Assembly (NCBI GenBank): GCA_036417435.1 | Contig: JAZAQT010000670.1 | Location: 248,001-312,000 of the forward strand | Length of the DNA: 64,000 bases | Direction: 5' to 3' | Origin: Inia geoffrensis | Taxonomy: Eukaryota > Chordata > Mammalia > Artiodactyla > Iniidae | Position numbers and translations under genes: made by a program | Shown: piece by piece, positions 22,717 to 34,856 of the stretch | Position numbering within the stretch: the first letter of the stretch is position 1 | Layout: each line of letters begins with the position of its first letter | Notes under the pieces: model-generated | Seen by the model: the letters and a program-made list of their open reading frames with translations, nothing else | What the model was told of the DNA's origin: nothing | The model's database searches: none

Positions 22717-24446
22717 GTCAGCTCACAAGAAAGCGAGTTGAGAAAAGGAGATCTTTGGCACTGTAACTCACAATCCTGCAGAGTTCCAAATGACCCCTAT
22801 CATCCAAAAATTTATTGAAGGAAGGCTGTGAAGAGGACTTGAACGCGACGCAGAATTGCAGAAAACAGATATCAGGGGGTAGATAAGAATTGCTCTGAAA
22901 GCGTAGGAAAAGAGGCAGCAGTTCGACAGTGATGCACTTGGCCAAAAAGGGCGTATGCGTTTTTTCCTGAATAGGAAAAAACGCATACGCCCTTTTTGGC
23001 CAACCAAGCAAGCCTGCAATGGAAATCCGCACTACAAGGAAGTCTCACTTCCCACCGATCCAAAGGGCCGTCCGAAAAAAGTGTAAAATCCAGAGAGGCA
23101 GGACAGGCCGTGGAGAACCGGCAGCCTTGTTATGCTGATGGGCGGGATGTAAATTGCCAACAGCCACTCTGGAGAAGTGGATGGTGTTTCCTGGAACAAA
23201 GAAAAAACCAAGCTAGAGAGCCTAGGGCACTTCCACTTATGGTGCTATAGATTCGGAAAATTTAAATGAAAAAGACACAGCCACACCAAAGTTTGGGGCT
23301 GCTCTGTGTACGGGATCCTTGACTATGGTACAACTTTAATAGCCCAGAAAGAGAAAAATGGATATAGAAGTTGTGGTACATCCCTACAATGGAATATCAC
23401 TCAACAATGAAATCCATGGCAACACACCAGTAGCAGCATAATGACAGGATTTAGTTATGATGATTCTAAGTGAAATAAGTCACACAGAAAAAGAAACATC
23501 ATAAGATATCACTAATACCGGGAATGTAAACTCGGCTACGTGTGAACTGCATTACAAAACACAACAGAGTCTCACATTTACAAAAGAAACTTATGCTTGC
23601 TTAAGGGGAAAGGAGAGTGGGGAGGCTGCATAAAACCAGAGGTTCATATTAGGACAGATACCATTCCATAAGCCAAATATATATTAGACAAGACCTACTC
23701 CTTGCTCAACGAAATGGACTCAACACCCCGTATTCAAAACCTAGGAGTATGCCTGACTATGAAGAAAATTAAAACCCATACATTTATAGGTCTCCATAAG
23801 AAAATCATTTGTGTACAGCACCATACACACAGCAGTGTCAATAAGCTAAATCCCCTTATAAAAATAAATTTGAAAAACAAAACACAAGGACTGTGAAATA
23901 GAGAGAAATTCTTAAATAAGTCCTTCAGGGCTTGTGAGGAATCTTGGATTTACCACCTCTGCATCCACAGTTGGGGGAGAGATAAGGCTGGACACTTGGG
24001 GCTGATACTATTGGTGAGGGAATGCAGACCCTTTGAGGTAATGGTGCATGGTTTCCATTCCACGGGTCCCAAATCTCCACGTTTAAGGGATTTATCCTTC
24101 AGCTAAAATATGCACGGAAAACCCAGAATATGGTCCACGAAGTGATCAGGCATAATTTCTAAAACTCATCGCCATTTTCTCCCCCTGATACTCGAGTTCG
24201 CCGTTCCAGATGCGATATTAACATTCTCCCCACTTGGAGAGTCAGTGCCTTTGACCTCTTGTTTGGCACAGTTTGCAATTTCTGTGGAAGATGAACAGGA
24301 ATAAGGAGAACGAATGAGCAGCTAACTTGATGTGTTTGGACGGGCACATTGAACTCTGATTTCCCTACAGGAAGAAGAATTCACCAAAGGCTCAGCGGGC
24401 CATGCCGGAACGAGATTAGGGCCTGAAGCAATTCTTCTGGTTTGCG
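22717..24446 (+). repeat. Satellite monomer M14 (1730 bp, palindrome-centre deletion)
   Basis: Palindrome 22938–23003 is only 66 bp, because 6 bp at its centre are gone; L1-derived segment about 23359–23885. The 3' half repeats the M13 haplotype, including CACAGTTGGGGG near 23967 and CATTTTCTCCCCC near 24174. Confidence 0.97.
22938..23003. repeat. Palindrome with 6 bp central deletion, M14
   Basis: The centre CCTGAATATATTCAGG has become CCTGAATAGG. The arms now stop at TTTTTTCCT and AGGAAAAAA around a four-base spacer GAAT, so the perfect palindrome is now an inverted repeat with a tetraloop. The rest of the arms is unchanged. Confidence 0.96.
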
Positions 24447-26176
24447 GTCAGCTCACAAGAAAGCGAGTTGAGAAAAGGAGATCTTTGGCACTGTAACTCA
24501 CAATCCTGCAGAGTTCCAAATGACCCCTATCATCCAAAAATTTATTGAAGGAAGGCTGTGAAGAGGACTTGAACGCGACGCAGAATTGCAGAAAACAGAT
24601 ATCAGGGGGTAGATAAGAATTGCTCTGAAAGCGTAGGAAAAGAGGCAGCAGTTCGACAGTGATGCACTTGGCCAAAAAGGGCGTATGCGTTTTTTCCTGA
24701 ATAGGAAAAAACGCATACGCCCTTTTTGGCCAACCAAGCAAGCCTGCAATGGAAATCCGCACTACAAGGAAGTCTCACTTCCCACCGATCCAAAGGGCCG
24801 TCCGAAAAAAGTGTAAAATCCAGAGAGGCAGGACAGGCCGTGGAGAACCGGCAGCCTTGTTATGCTGATGGGCGGGATGTAAATTGCCAACAGCCACTCT
24901 GGAGAAGTGGATGGTGTTTCCTGGAACAAAGAAAAAACCAAGCTAGAGAGCCTAGGGCACTTCCACTTATGGTGCTATAGATTCGGAAAATTTAAATGAA
25001 AAAGACACAGCCACACCAAAGTTTGGGGCTGCTCTGTGTACGGGATCCTTGACTATGGTACAACTTTAATAGCCCAGAAATAGAAAAATGGATATAGAAG
25101 TTGTGGTACATCCCTACAATGGAATATCACTCAACAATGAAATCCATGGCAACACACCAGTAGCAGCATAATGACAGGATTTAGTTATGATGATTCTAAG
25201 TGAAATAAGTCACACAGAAAAAGAAACATCATAAGATATCACTAATACCGGGAATGTAAACACGGCTACGTTTGAACTGCATTACAAAACACAACAGAGT
25301 CTCACATTTACAAAAGAAACTTATGCTTGCTTAAGGGGAAAGGAGAGTGGGGAGCCTGCATAAAACCAGAGGTTCATATTAGGACAGATACCATTCCATA
25401 AGCCAAATATATATTAGACAAGACCTACTCCTTGCTCAACGAAATGGACTCAACACCCCGTATTCAAAACCAAGGAATATGCCTGACTATGAAGAAAATT
25501 AAAACCCATACATTTATAGGTCTCCATAAGAAAATCATTTGTGTACAGCACCATACACACAGCAGTGTCAATAAGCTAAATCCCCTTATAAAAATAAATT
25601 TGAAAAACAAAACACAAGGACTGTGAAATAGAGAGAAATTCTTAAATAAGTCCTTCAGGGCTTGTGAGGAATCTTGCATTTACCACCTCTACATCCACAG
25701 CTGGGGGAGAGATAAGGCTGGACACTTGGGGCTGATACTATTGGTGAGGGAATGCAGACCCTTTGAGGTAATGGTGCATGGTTCCCATTCCACGGGTCCC
25801 AAATCTCCACGTTTAAGGGATTTATCCTTCAGCTAAAATATGCATGGAAAACCCAGAATATGGTCCACGAAGTGATCAGGCATAATTTCTAAAACTCATC
25901 GCCATTTTCGCCCCCTGATACTCGAGTTCGCCGTTCCAGATGCGATATTAACATTCTCCCCACTTGGAGAGTCAGTGCCTTTGACCTCTTCTTTGGCACA
26001 GTTTGCAATTTCTGTGGAAGATGAACAGGAATAAGGAGAACGAATGAGCAGCTAACTTGATGTGTTTGGACGGGCACATTGAACTCTGATTTCCCTACAG
26101 GAAGAAGAATTCACCAAAGGCTCAGCGGGCCATGCCGGAACGAGATTAGGGCCTGAAGCAATTCTTCTGGTTTGCG
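24447..26176 (+). repeat. Satellite monomer M15 (1730 bp, same deletion as M14)
   Basis: Palindrome 24668–24733, 66 bp; L1-derived segment about 25089–25615. Up to about 25080 it is nearly identical to M14. After that it changes haplotype: AGAAATAGAAAAA near 25077, ACGTTTGAAC near 25268, GGAGCCTGC near 25352, AACCAAGGAATATG near 25469. Confidence 0.97.
24668..24733. repeat. Palindrome with 6 bp central deletion, M15
   Basis: Identical to the M14 form. Since the surrounding M14 and M15 sequence is also nearly identical, a single deletion followed by monomer duplication explains both. Confidence 0.96.
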
Positions 26177-27912
26177 GTCAGCTCACAAGAAAGCGAGTTG
26201 AGAAAAGGAGATCTTTGGCACTGTAACTCACAATCCTGCAGAGTTCCAAATGACCCCTATCATCCAAAAATTTATTGAAGGAAGGCTGTGAAGAGGACTT
26301 GAACGCGACGCAGAATTGCAGAAAACAGATATCAGGGGGTAGATAAGAATTGCTCTGAAAGCGTAGGAAAAGAGGCAGCAGTTCGACAGTGATGCACTTG
26401 GCCAAAAAGGGCGTATGCGTTTTTTCCTGAATATATTCAGGAAAAAACGCATACGCCCTTTTTGGCCAACCAAGCAAGCCTGCAATGGAAATCCGCACTA
26501 CAAGGAAGTCTCACTTCCCACCGATCCAAAGGGCCGTCCGAAAAAAGTGTAAAATCCAGAGAGGCAGGACAGGCCGTGGAGAACCGGCAGCCTTGTTATG
26601 CTGATGGGCGGGATGTAAATTGCCAACAGCCACTCTGGAGAAGTGGATGGTGTTTCCTGGAACAAAGAAAAAACCAAGCTAGAGAGCCTAGGGCACTTCA
26701 ACTTATGGTGCTATAGATTCGGAAAATTTAAATGAAAAAGACACAGCCACACCAAAGTTTGGGGCTGCTCTGTGTACGGGATCCTTGACTATGGTACAAC
26801 TTTAATAGCCCAGAAAGAGAAAAATGGATATAGAAGTTGTGGTACATCCCTACAATGGAATATCACTCAACAATGAAATCCATGGCAACACACCAGTAGC
26901 AGCATAATGACAGGATTTAGTTATGATGATTCTAAGTGAAATAAGTCACACAGAAAAAGAAACATCATAAGATATCACTAATACCGGGAATGTAAACACG
27001 GCTACGTGTGAACTGCATTACAAAACACAACAGAGTCTCACATTTACAAAAGAAACTTATGCTTGCTTAAGGGGAAAGGAGAGTGGGGAGCCTGCATAAA
27101 ACCAGAGGTTCATATTAGGACAGATACCATTCCATAAGCCAAATATATATTAGACAAGACCTACTCCTTGCTCAACGAAATGGACTCAACACCCCGTATT
27201 CAAAACCTAGGAATATGCCTGACTATGAAGAAAATTAAAACCCATACATTTATAGGTCTCCATAAGAAAATCATTTGTGTACAGCACCATACACACAGCA
27301 GTGTCAATAAGCTAAATCCCCTTATAAAAATAAATTTGAAAAACAAAACACAAGGACTGTGAAATAGAGAGAAATTCTTAAATAAGTCCTTCAGGGCTTG
27401 TGAGGAATCTTGGATTTACCACCTCTACATCCACAGCTGGGAGAGAGATAAGGCTGGACACTTGGGGCTGATACTATTGGTGAGGGAATGCAGACCCTTT
27501 GAGGTAATGGTGCATGGTTCCCATTCCACGGGTCCCAAATCTCCACGTTTAAGGGATTTATCCTTCAGCTAAAATATGCATGGAAAACCCAGAATATGGT
27601 CCACGAAGTGATCAGGCATAATTTCTAAAACTCATCGCCATTTTCGCCCCCTGATACTCGAGTTCGCCGTTCCAGATGCGATATTAACATTCTCCCCACT
27701 TGGAGAGTCAGTGCCTTTGACCTCTTGTTTGGCACAGTTTGCAATTTCTGTGGAAGATGAACAGGAATAAGGAGAACGAATGAGCAGCTAACTTGATGTG
27801 TTTGGACGGGCACATTGAACTCTGATTTCCCTACAGGAAGAAGAATTCACCAAAGGCTCAGCGGGCCATGCCGGAACGAGATTAGGGCCTGAAGCAATTC
27901 TTCTGGTTTGCG
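26177..27912 (+). repeat. Satellite monomer M16 (1736 bp)
   Basis: Palindrome 26398–26469, perfect and full length; L1-derived segment about 26825–27351. Private changes: CACTTCAACTTATGG near 26694 and CTGGGAGAGAG near 27437. The GGAGCCTGC variant (near 27088) links it to M15 and M18–M21. Confidence 0.97.
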
Positions 27913-29648
27913 GTCAGCTCACAAGAAAGCGAGTTGAGAAAAGGAGATCTTTGGCACTGTAAATCACAATCCTGCAGAGTTCCAAATGACCCCTATCATC
28001 CAAAAATTTATTGAAGGAAGGCTGTGAAGAGGACTTGAACGCGACGCAGAATTGCAGAAAACAGATATCAGGGGGTAGATAAGAATTGCTCTGAAAGCGT
28101 AGGAAAAGAGGCAGCAGTTCGACAGTGATGCACTTGGCCAAAAAGGGCGTATGCGTTTTTTCCTGAATATATTCAGGAAAAAACGCATACGCCCTTTTTG
28201 GCCAACCAAGCAAGCCTGCAATGGAAATCCGCACTACAAGGAAGTCTCACTTCCCACCGATCCAAAGGGCCGTCCGAAAAAAGTGTAAAATCCAGAGAGG
28301 CAGGACAGGCCGTGGAGAACCGGCAGCCTTGTTATGCTGATGGGCGGGATGTAAATTGCCAACAGCCACTCTGGAGAAGTGGATGGTGTTTCCTGGAACA
28401 AAGAAAAAACCAAGCTAGAGAGCCTAGGGCACTTCCACTTATTGTGCTATAGATTCGGAAAATTTAAATGAAAAAGACACAGCCACACCAAAGTTTGGGG
28501 CTGCTCTGTGTACGGGATCCTTGACTATGGTACAACTTTAATAGCCCAGAAAGAGAAAAATGGATATAGAAGTTGTGGTACATCCCTACAATGGAATATC
28601 ACTCAACAATGAAATCCATGGCAACACACCAGTAGCAGCATAATGACAGGATTTAGTTATGATGATTCTAAGTGAAATAAGTCACACAGAAAAAGAAACA
28701 TCATAAGATATCACTAATACCGGGAATGTAAACTCGGCTACGTGTGAACTGCATTACAAAACACAACAGAGTCTCACATTTACAAAAGAAACTTATGCTT
28801 GCTTAAGGGGAAAGGAGAGTGGGGAGGCTGCATAAAACCAGAGGTTCATATTAGGACAGATACCATTCCATAAGCCAAATATATATTAGACAAGACCTAC
28901 TCCTTGCTCAACGAAATGGACTCAACACCCCGTATTCAAAACCTAGGAGTATGCCTGACTATGAAGAAAATTAAAACCCATACATTTATAGGTCTCCATA
29001 AGAAAATCATTTGTGTACAGCACCATACACACAGCAGTGTCAATAAGCTAAATCCCCTTATAAAAATAAATTTGAAAAACAAAACACAAGGACTGTGAAA
29101 TAGAGAGAAATTCTTAAATAAGTCCTTCAGGGCTTGTGAGGAATCTTGGATTTACCACCTCTGCATCCACAGCTGGGGGAGAGATAAGGCTGGACACTTG
29201 GGGCTGATACTATTGGTGAGGGAATGCAGACCCTTTGAGGTAATGGTGCATGGTTCCCATTCCACGGGTCGCAAATCTCCACGTTTAAGGGATTTATCCT
29301 TCAGCTAAAATATGCACGGAAAACCCAGAATATGGTCCACGAAGTGATCAGGCATAATTTCTAAAACTCATCGCCATTTTCGCCCCCTGATACTCGAGTT
29401 CGCCGTTCCAGATGCGATATTAACATTCTCCCCACTTGGAGAGTCAGTGCCTTTGACCTCTTGTTTGGCACAGTTTGCAATTTCTGTGGAAGATGAACAG
29501 GAATAAGGAGAACGAATGAGAAGCTAACTTGATGTGTTTGGACGGGCACATTGAACTCTGATTTCCCTACAGGAAGAAGAATTCACCAAAGGCTCAGCGG
29601 GCCATGCCGGAACGAGATTAGGGCCTGAAGCAATTCTTCTGGTTTGCG
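27913..29648 (+). repeat. Satellite monomer M17 (1736 bp)
   Basis: Palindrome 28134–28205, perfect; L1-derived segment about 28561–29087. The L1 half has the M13/M14 haplotype (AAACTCGGC near 28731, GGAGTATGCC near 28946, CTCTGCATCC near 29159, TGCACGG near 29312), although M15 and M16 in between do not. Private change: GGGTCGCAAATC near 29266. Confidence 0.97.
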
Positions 29649-31384
29649 GTCAGCTCACAAGAAAGCGAGTTGAGAAAAGGAGATCTTTGGCACTGTAACT
29701 CACAATCCTGCAGAGTTCCAAATGACCCCTATCATCCAAAAATTTATTGAAGGAAGGCTGTGAAGAGGACTTGAACGCGACGCAGAATTGCAGAAAACAG
29801 ATATCAGGGGGTAGATAAGAATTGCTCTGAAAGCGTAGGAAAAGAGGCAGCAGTTCGACAGTGATGCACTTGGCCAAAAAGGGCGTATGCGTTTTTTCCT
29901 GAATATATTCAGGAAAAAACGCATACGCACTTTTTGGCCAACCAAGCAAGCCTGCAATGGAAATCCGCACTACAAGGAAGTCTCACTTCCCACGGATCCA
30001 AAGGGCCGTCCGAAAAAAGTGTAAAATCCAGAGAGGCAGGACAGGCCGTGGAGAACCGGCAGCCTTGTTATGCTGATGGGCGGGATGTAAATTGCCAACA
30101 GCCACTCTGGAGAAGTGGATGGTGTTTCCTGGAACAAAGAAAAAACCAAGCTAGAGAGCCTAGGGCACTTCCACTTATGGTGCTATAGATTCGGAAAATT
30201 TAAATAAAAAAGACACAGCCACACCAAAGTTTGGGGCTGCTCTGTGTACGGGATCCTTGACTATGGTACAACTTTAATAGCCCAGAAAGAGAAAAATGGA
30301 TATAGAAGTTGTGGTACATCCCTACAATGGAATATCACTCAACAATGAAATCCATGGCAACACACCAGTAGCAGCATAATGACAGGATTTAGTTATGATG
30401 ATTCTAAGTGAAATAAGTCACACAGAAAAAGAAACATCATAAGATATCACTAATACCGGGAATGTAAACACGGCTACGTTTGAACTGCATTACAAAACAC
30501 AACAGAGTCTCACATTTACAAAAGAAACTTATGCTTGCTTAAGGGGAAAGGAGAGTGGGGAGCCTGCATAAAACCAGAGGTTCATATTAGGACAGATACC
30601 ATTCCATAAGCCAAATATATATTAGACAAGACCTACACCTTGCTCAACGAAATGGACTCAACACCCCGTATTCAAAACCTAGGAATATGCCTGTCTATGA
30701 AGAAAATTAAAACCCATACATTTATAGGTCTCCATAAGAAAATCATTTGTGTACAGCACCATACACACAGCAGTGTCAATAAGCTAAATCCCCTTATAAA
30801 AATAAATTTGAAAAACAAAACACAAGGACTGTGAAATAGAGAGAAATTCTTAAATAAGTCCTTCAGGGCTTGTGAGGAATCTTGGATTTACCACCTCTAC
30901 ATCCACAGCTGGGGGAGAGATAAGGCTGGACACTTGGGGCTGATACTATTGGTGAGGGAATGCAGACCCTTTGAGGTAATGGTGCATGGTTCCCATTCCA
31001 CGGGTCCCAAATCTCCACGTTTAAGGGATTTATCCTTCAGCTAAAATATGCATGGAAAACCCAGAATATGGTCCACGAAGTGATCAGGCATAATTTCTAA
31101 AACTCATCGCCATTTTCGCCCCCTTATACTCGAGTTCGCCGTTCCAGATGCGATATTAACATTCTCCCCACTTGGAGAGTCAGTGCCTTTGACCTCTTGT
31201 TTGGCACAGTTTGCAATTTCTGTGGAAGATGAACAGGAATAAGGAGAACGAATGAGCAGCTAACTTGATGTGTTTGGACGGGCACATTGAACTCTGATTT
31301 CCCTACAGGAAGAAGAATTCACCAAAGGCTCAGCGGGCCATGCCGGAACGAGATTAGGGCCTGAAGCAATTCTTCTGGTTTGAG
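29649..31384 (+). repeat. Satellite monomer M18 (1736 bp)
   Basis: Palindrome 29870–29941 with one mismatch (right arm CGCACTTTTT, as also in M1 and M37); L1-derived segment about 30297–30823. Private changes: CACGGATCC near 29992, which creates a BamHI site, TTTAAATAAAAAAG near 30200, CTACACCTTGC near 30633 and CCCTTATACTC near 31121. Confidence 0.97.
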
Positions 31385-33120
31385 GTCAGCTCACAAGAAA
31401 GCGAGTTGAGAAAAGGAGATCTTTGGCACTGTAACTCACAATCCTGCAGAGTTCCAAATGACCCCTATCATCCAAAAATTTATTGAAGGAAGGCTGTGAA
31501 GAGGACTTGAACGCGACGCAGAATTGCAGAAAACAGATATCAGGGGGTAGATAAGAATTGCTCTGAAAGCGTAGGAAAAGAGGCAGCAGTTCGACAGTGA
31601 TGCACTTGGCCAAAAAGGGCGTATGCGTTTTTTCCTGAATATATTCAGGAAAAAACGCATACGCCCTTTTTGGCCAACCAAGCAAGCTTGCAATGGAAAT
31701 CCGCACTACAAGGAAGTCTCACTTCCCACCGATCCAAAGGGCCGTCCGAAAAAAGTGTAAAATCCAGAGAGGCAGGACAGGCCGTGGAGAACCGGCAGCC
31801 TTGTTATGCTGATGGGCGGGATGTAAATTGCCAACAGCCACTCTGGAGAAGTGGATGGTGTTTCCTGGAACAAAGAAAAAACCAAGCTAGAGAGCCTAGG
31901 GCACTTCCACTTATGGTGCTATAGATTCGGAAAATTTAAATGAAAAAGACACAGCCACACCAAAGTTTGGGGCTGCTCTGTGTACGGGATCCTTGACTAT
32001 GGTACAACTTTAATAGCCCAGAAAGAGAAAAATGGATATAGAAGTTGTGGTACATCCCTACAATGGAATATCACTCAACAATGAAATCCATGGCAACACA
32101 CCAGTAGCAGCATAATGACAGGATTTAGTTATGATGATTCTAAGTGAAATAAGTCACACAGAAAAAGAAACATCATAAGATATCACTAATACCGGGAATG
32201 TAAACACGGCTACGTTTGAACTGCATTACAAAACACAACAGAGTCTCACATTTACAAAAGAAACTTATGCTTGCTTAAGGGGAAAGGAGAGTGGGGAGCC
32301 TGCATAAAACCAGAGGTTCATATTAGGACAGATACCATTCCATAAGCCAAATATATATTAGACAAGACCTACTCCTTGCTTAACGAAATGCACTCAACAC
32401 CCCGTATTCAAAACCTAGGAATATGCCTGACTATGAAGAAAATTAAAACCCATACATTTATAGGTCTCCATAAGAAAATCATTTGTGTACAGCACCATAC
32501 ACACAGCAGTGTCAATAAGCTAAATCCCCTTATAAAAATAAATTTGAAAAACAAAACACAAGGACTGTGAAATAGAGAGAAATTCTTAAATAAGTCCTTC
32601 AGGGCTTGTGAGGAATCTTGGATTTACCACCTCTACATCCACAGCTGGGGGAGAGATAAGGCTGGACACTTGGGGCTGATACTATTGGTGAGGGAATGCA
32701 GACCCTTTGAGGTAATGGTGCATGGTTCCCATTCCACGGGTCCCAAATCTCCACGTTTAAGGGATTTATCCTTCAGCTAAAATATGCATGGAAAACCCAG
32801 AATATGGTCCACGAAGTGATCAGGCATAATTTCTAAAACTCATCGCCATTTTCGCCCCCTGATACTCGAGTTCGCCGTTCCAGATGCGATATTAACATTC
32901 TCCCCACTTGGAGAGTCAGTGCCTTTGACCTCTTGTTTGGCACAGTTTGCAATTTCTGTGGAAGATGAACAGGAATAAGGAGAACGAATGAGCGGCTAAC
33001 TTGATGTGTTTGGACGGGCACATTGAACTCTGATTTCCCTACAGGAAGAAGAATTCACCAAAGGCTCAGCGGGCCATGCCGGAACGAGATTAGGGCCTGA
33101 AGCAATTCTTCTGGTTTGCG
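31385..33120 (+). repeat. Satellite monomer M19 (1736 bp, HindIII-tagged)
   Basis: Palindrome 31606–31677, perfect; L1-derived segment about 32033–32559. A C-to-T change just after the palindrome creates a HindIII site (AAGCTT near 31684), shared only with M20. Also shared with M20: TTGCTTAACGAAATGCACTC near 32377. Confidence 0.97.
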
Positions 33121-34856
33121 GTCAGCTCACAAGAAAGCGAGTTGAGAAAAGGAGATCTTTGGCACTGTAACTCACAATCCTGCAGAGTTCCAAATGACCC
33201 CTATCATCCAAAAATTTATTGAAGGAAGGCTGTGAAGAGGACTTGAACGCGACGCAGAATTGCAGAAAACAGATATCAGGGGGTAGATAAGAATTGCTCT
33301 GAAAGCGTAGGAAAAGAGGCAGCAGTTCGACAGTGATGCACTTGGCCAAAAAGGGCGTATGCGTTTTTTCCTGAATATATTCAGGAAAAAACGCATACGC
33401 CCTTTTTGGCCAACCAAGCAAGCTTGCAATGGAAATCCGCACTACAAGGAAGTCTCACTTCCCACCGATCCAAAGGGCCGTCCGAAAAAAGTGTAAAATC
33501 CAGAGAGGCAGGACAGGCCGTGGAGAACCGGCAGCCTTGTTATGCTGATGGGCGGGATGTAAATTGCCAACAGCCACTCTGGAGAAGTGGATGGTGTTTC
33601 CTGGAACAAAGAAAAAACCAAGCTAGAGAGCCTAGGGCACTTCCACTTATGGTGCTATAGATTCGGAAAATTTAAATGAAAAAGACACAGCCACACCAAA
33701 GTTTGGGGCTGCTCTGTGTACGGGATCCTTGACTATGGTACAACTTTAATAGCCCAGAAAGAGAAAAATGGATATAGAAGTTGTGGTACATCCCTACAAT
33801 GGAATATCACTCAACAATGAAATCCATGGCAACACACCAGTAGCAGCATAATGACAGGATTTAGTTATGATGATTCTAAGTGAAATAAGTCACACAGAAA
33901 AAGAAACATCATAAGATATCACTAATACCGGGAATGTAAACACGGCTACGTTTGAACTGCATTACAAAACACAACAGAGTCTCACATTTACAAAAGAAAC
34001 TTATGCTTGCTTAAGGGGAAAGGAGAGTGGGGAGCCTGCATAAAACCAGAGGTTCATATTAGGACAGATACCATTCCATAAGCCAAATATATATTAGACA
34101 AGACCTACTCCTTGCTTAACGAAATGCACTCAACACCCCGTATTCAAAACCTAGGAATATGCCTGACTATGAAGAAAATTAAAACCCATACATTTATAGG
34201 TCTCCATAAGAAAATCATTTGTGTACAGCACCATACACACAGCAGTGTCAATAAGCTAAATCCCCTTATAAAAATAAATTTGAAAAACAAAACACAAGGA
34301 CTGTGAAATAGAGAGAAATTCTTAAATAAGTCCTTCAGGGCTTGTGAGGAATCTTGGATTTACCACCTCTACATCCACAGCTGGGGGAGAGATAAGGCTG
34401 GACACTTGGGGCTGATACTATTGGTGAGGGAATGCAGACCCTTTGAGGTAATGGTGCATGGTTCCCATTCCACGGGTCCCAAATCTCCACGTTTAAGGGA
34501 TTTATCCTTCAGCTAAAATATGCATGGAAAACCCAGAATATGGTCCACGAAGTGATCAGGCATAATTTCTAAAACTCATCGCCATTTTCGCCCCCTGATA
34601 CTCGAGTTCGCCGTTCCAGATGCGATATTAACATTCTCCCCACTTGGAGAGTCAGTGCCTTTGACCTCTTGTTTGGCACAGTTTGCAATTTCTGTGGAAG
34701 ATGAACAGGAATAAGGAGAACGAATGAGCGGCTAACTTAATGTGTTTGGACGGGCACATTGAACTCTGATTTCCCTACAGGAAGAAGAATTCACCAAAGG
34801 CTCAGCGGGCCATGCCGGAACGAGATTAGGGCCTGAAGCAATTCTTCTGGTTTGCG
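33121..34856 (+). repeat. Satellite monomer M20 (1736 bp, duplicate of M19)
   Basis: Palindrome 33342–33413, perfect; L1-derived segment about 33769–34295. HindIII site near 33420. Near-identical to M19 across most of its length. Private change: AACTTAATGTG near 34735. Confidence 0.97.
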
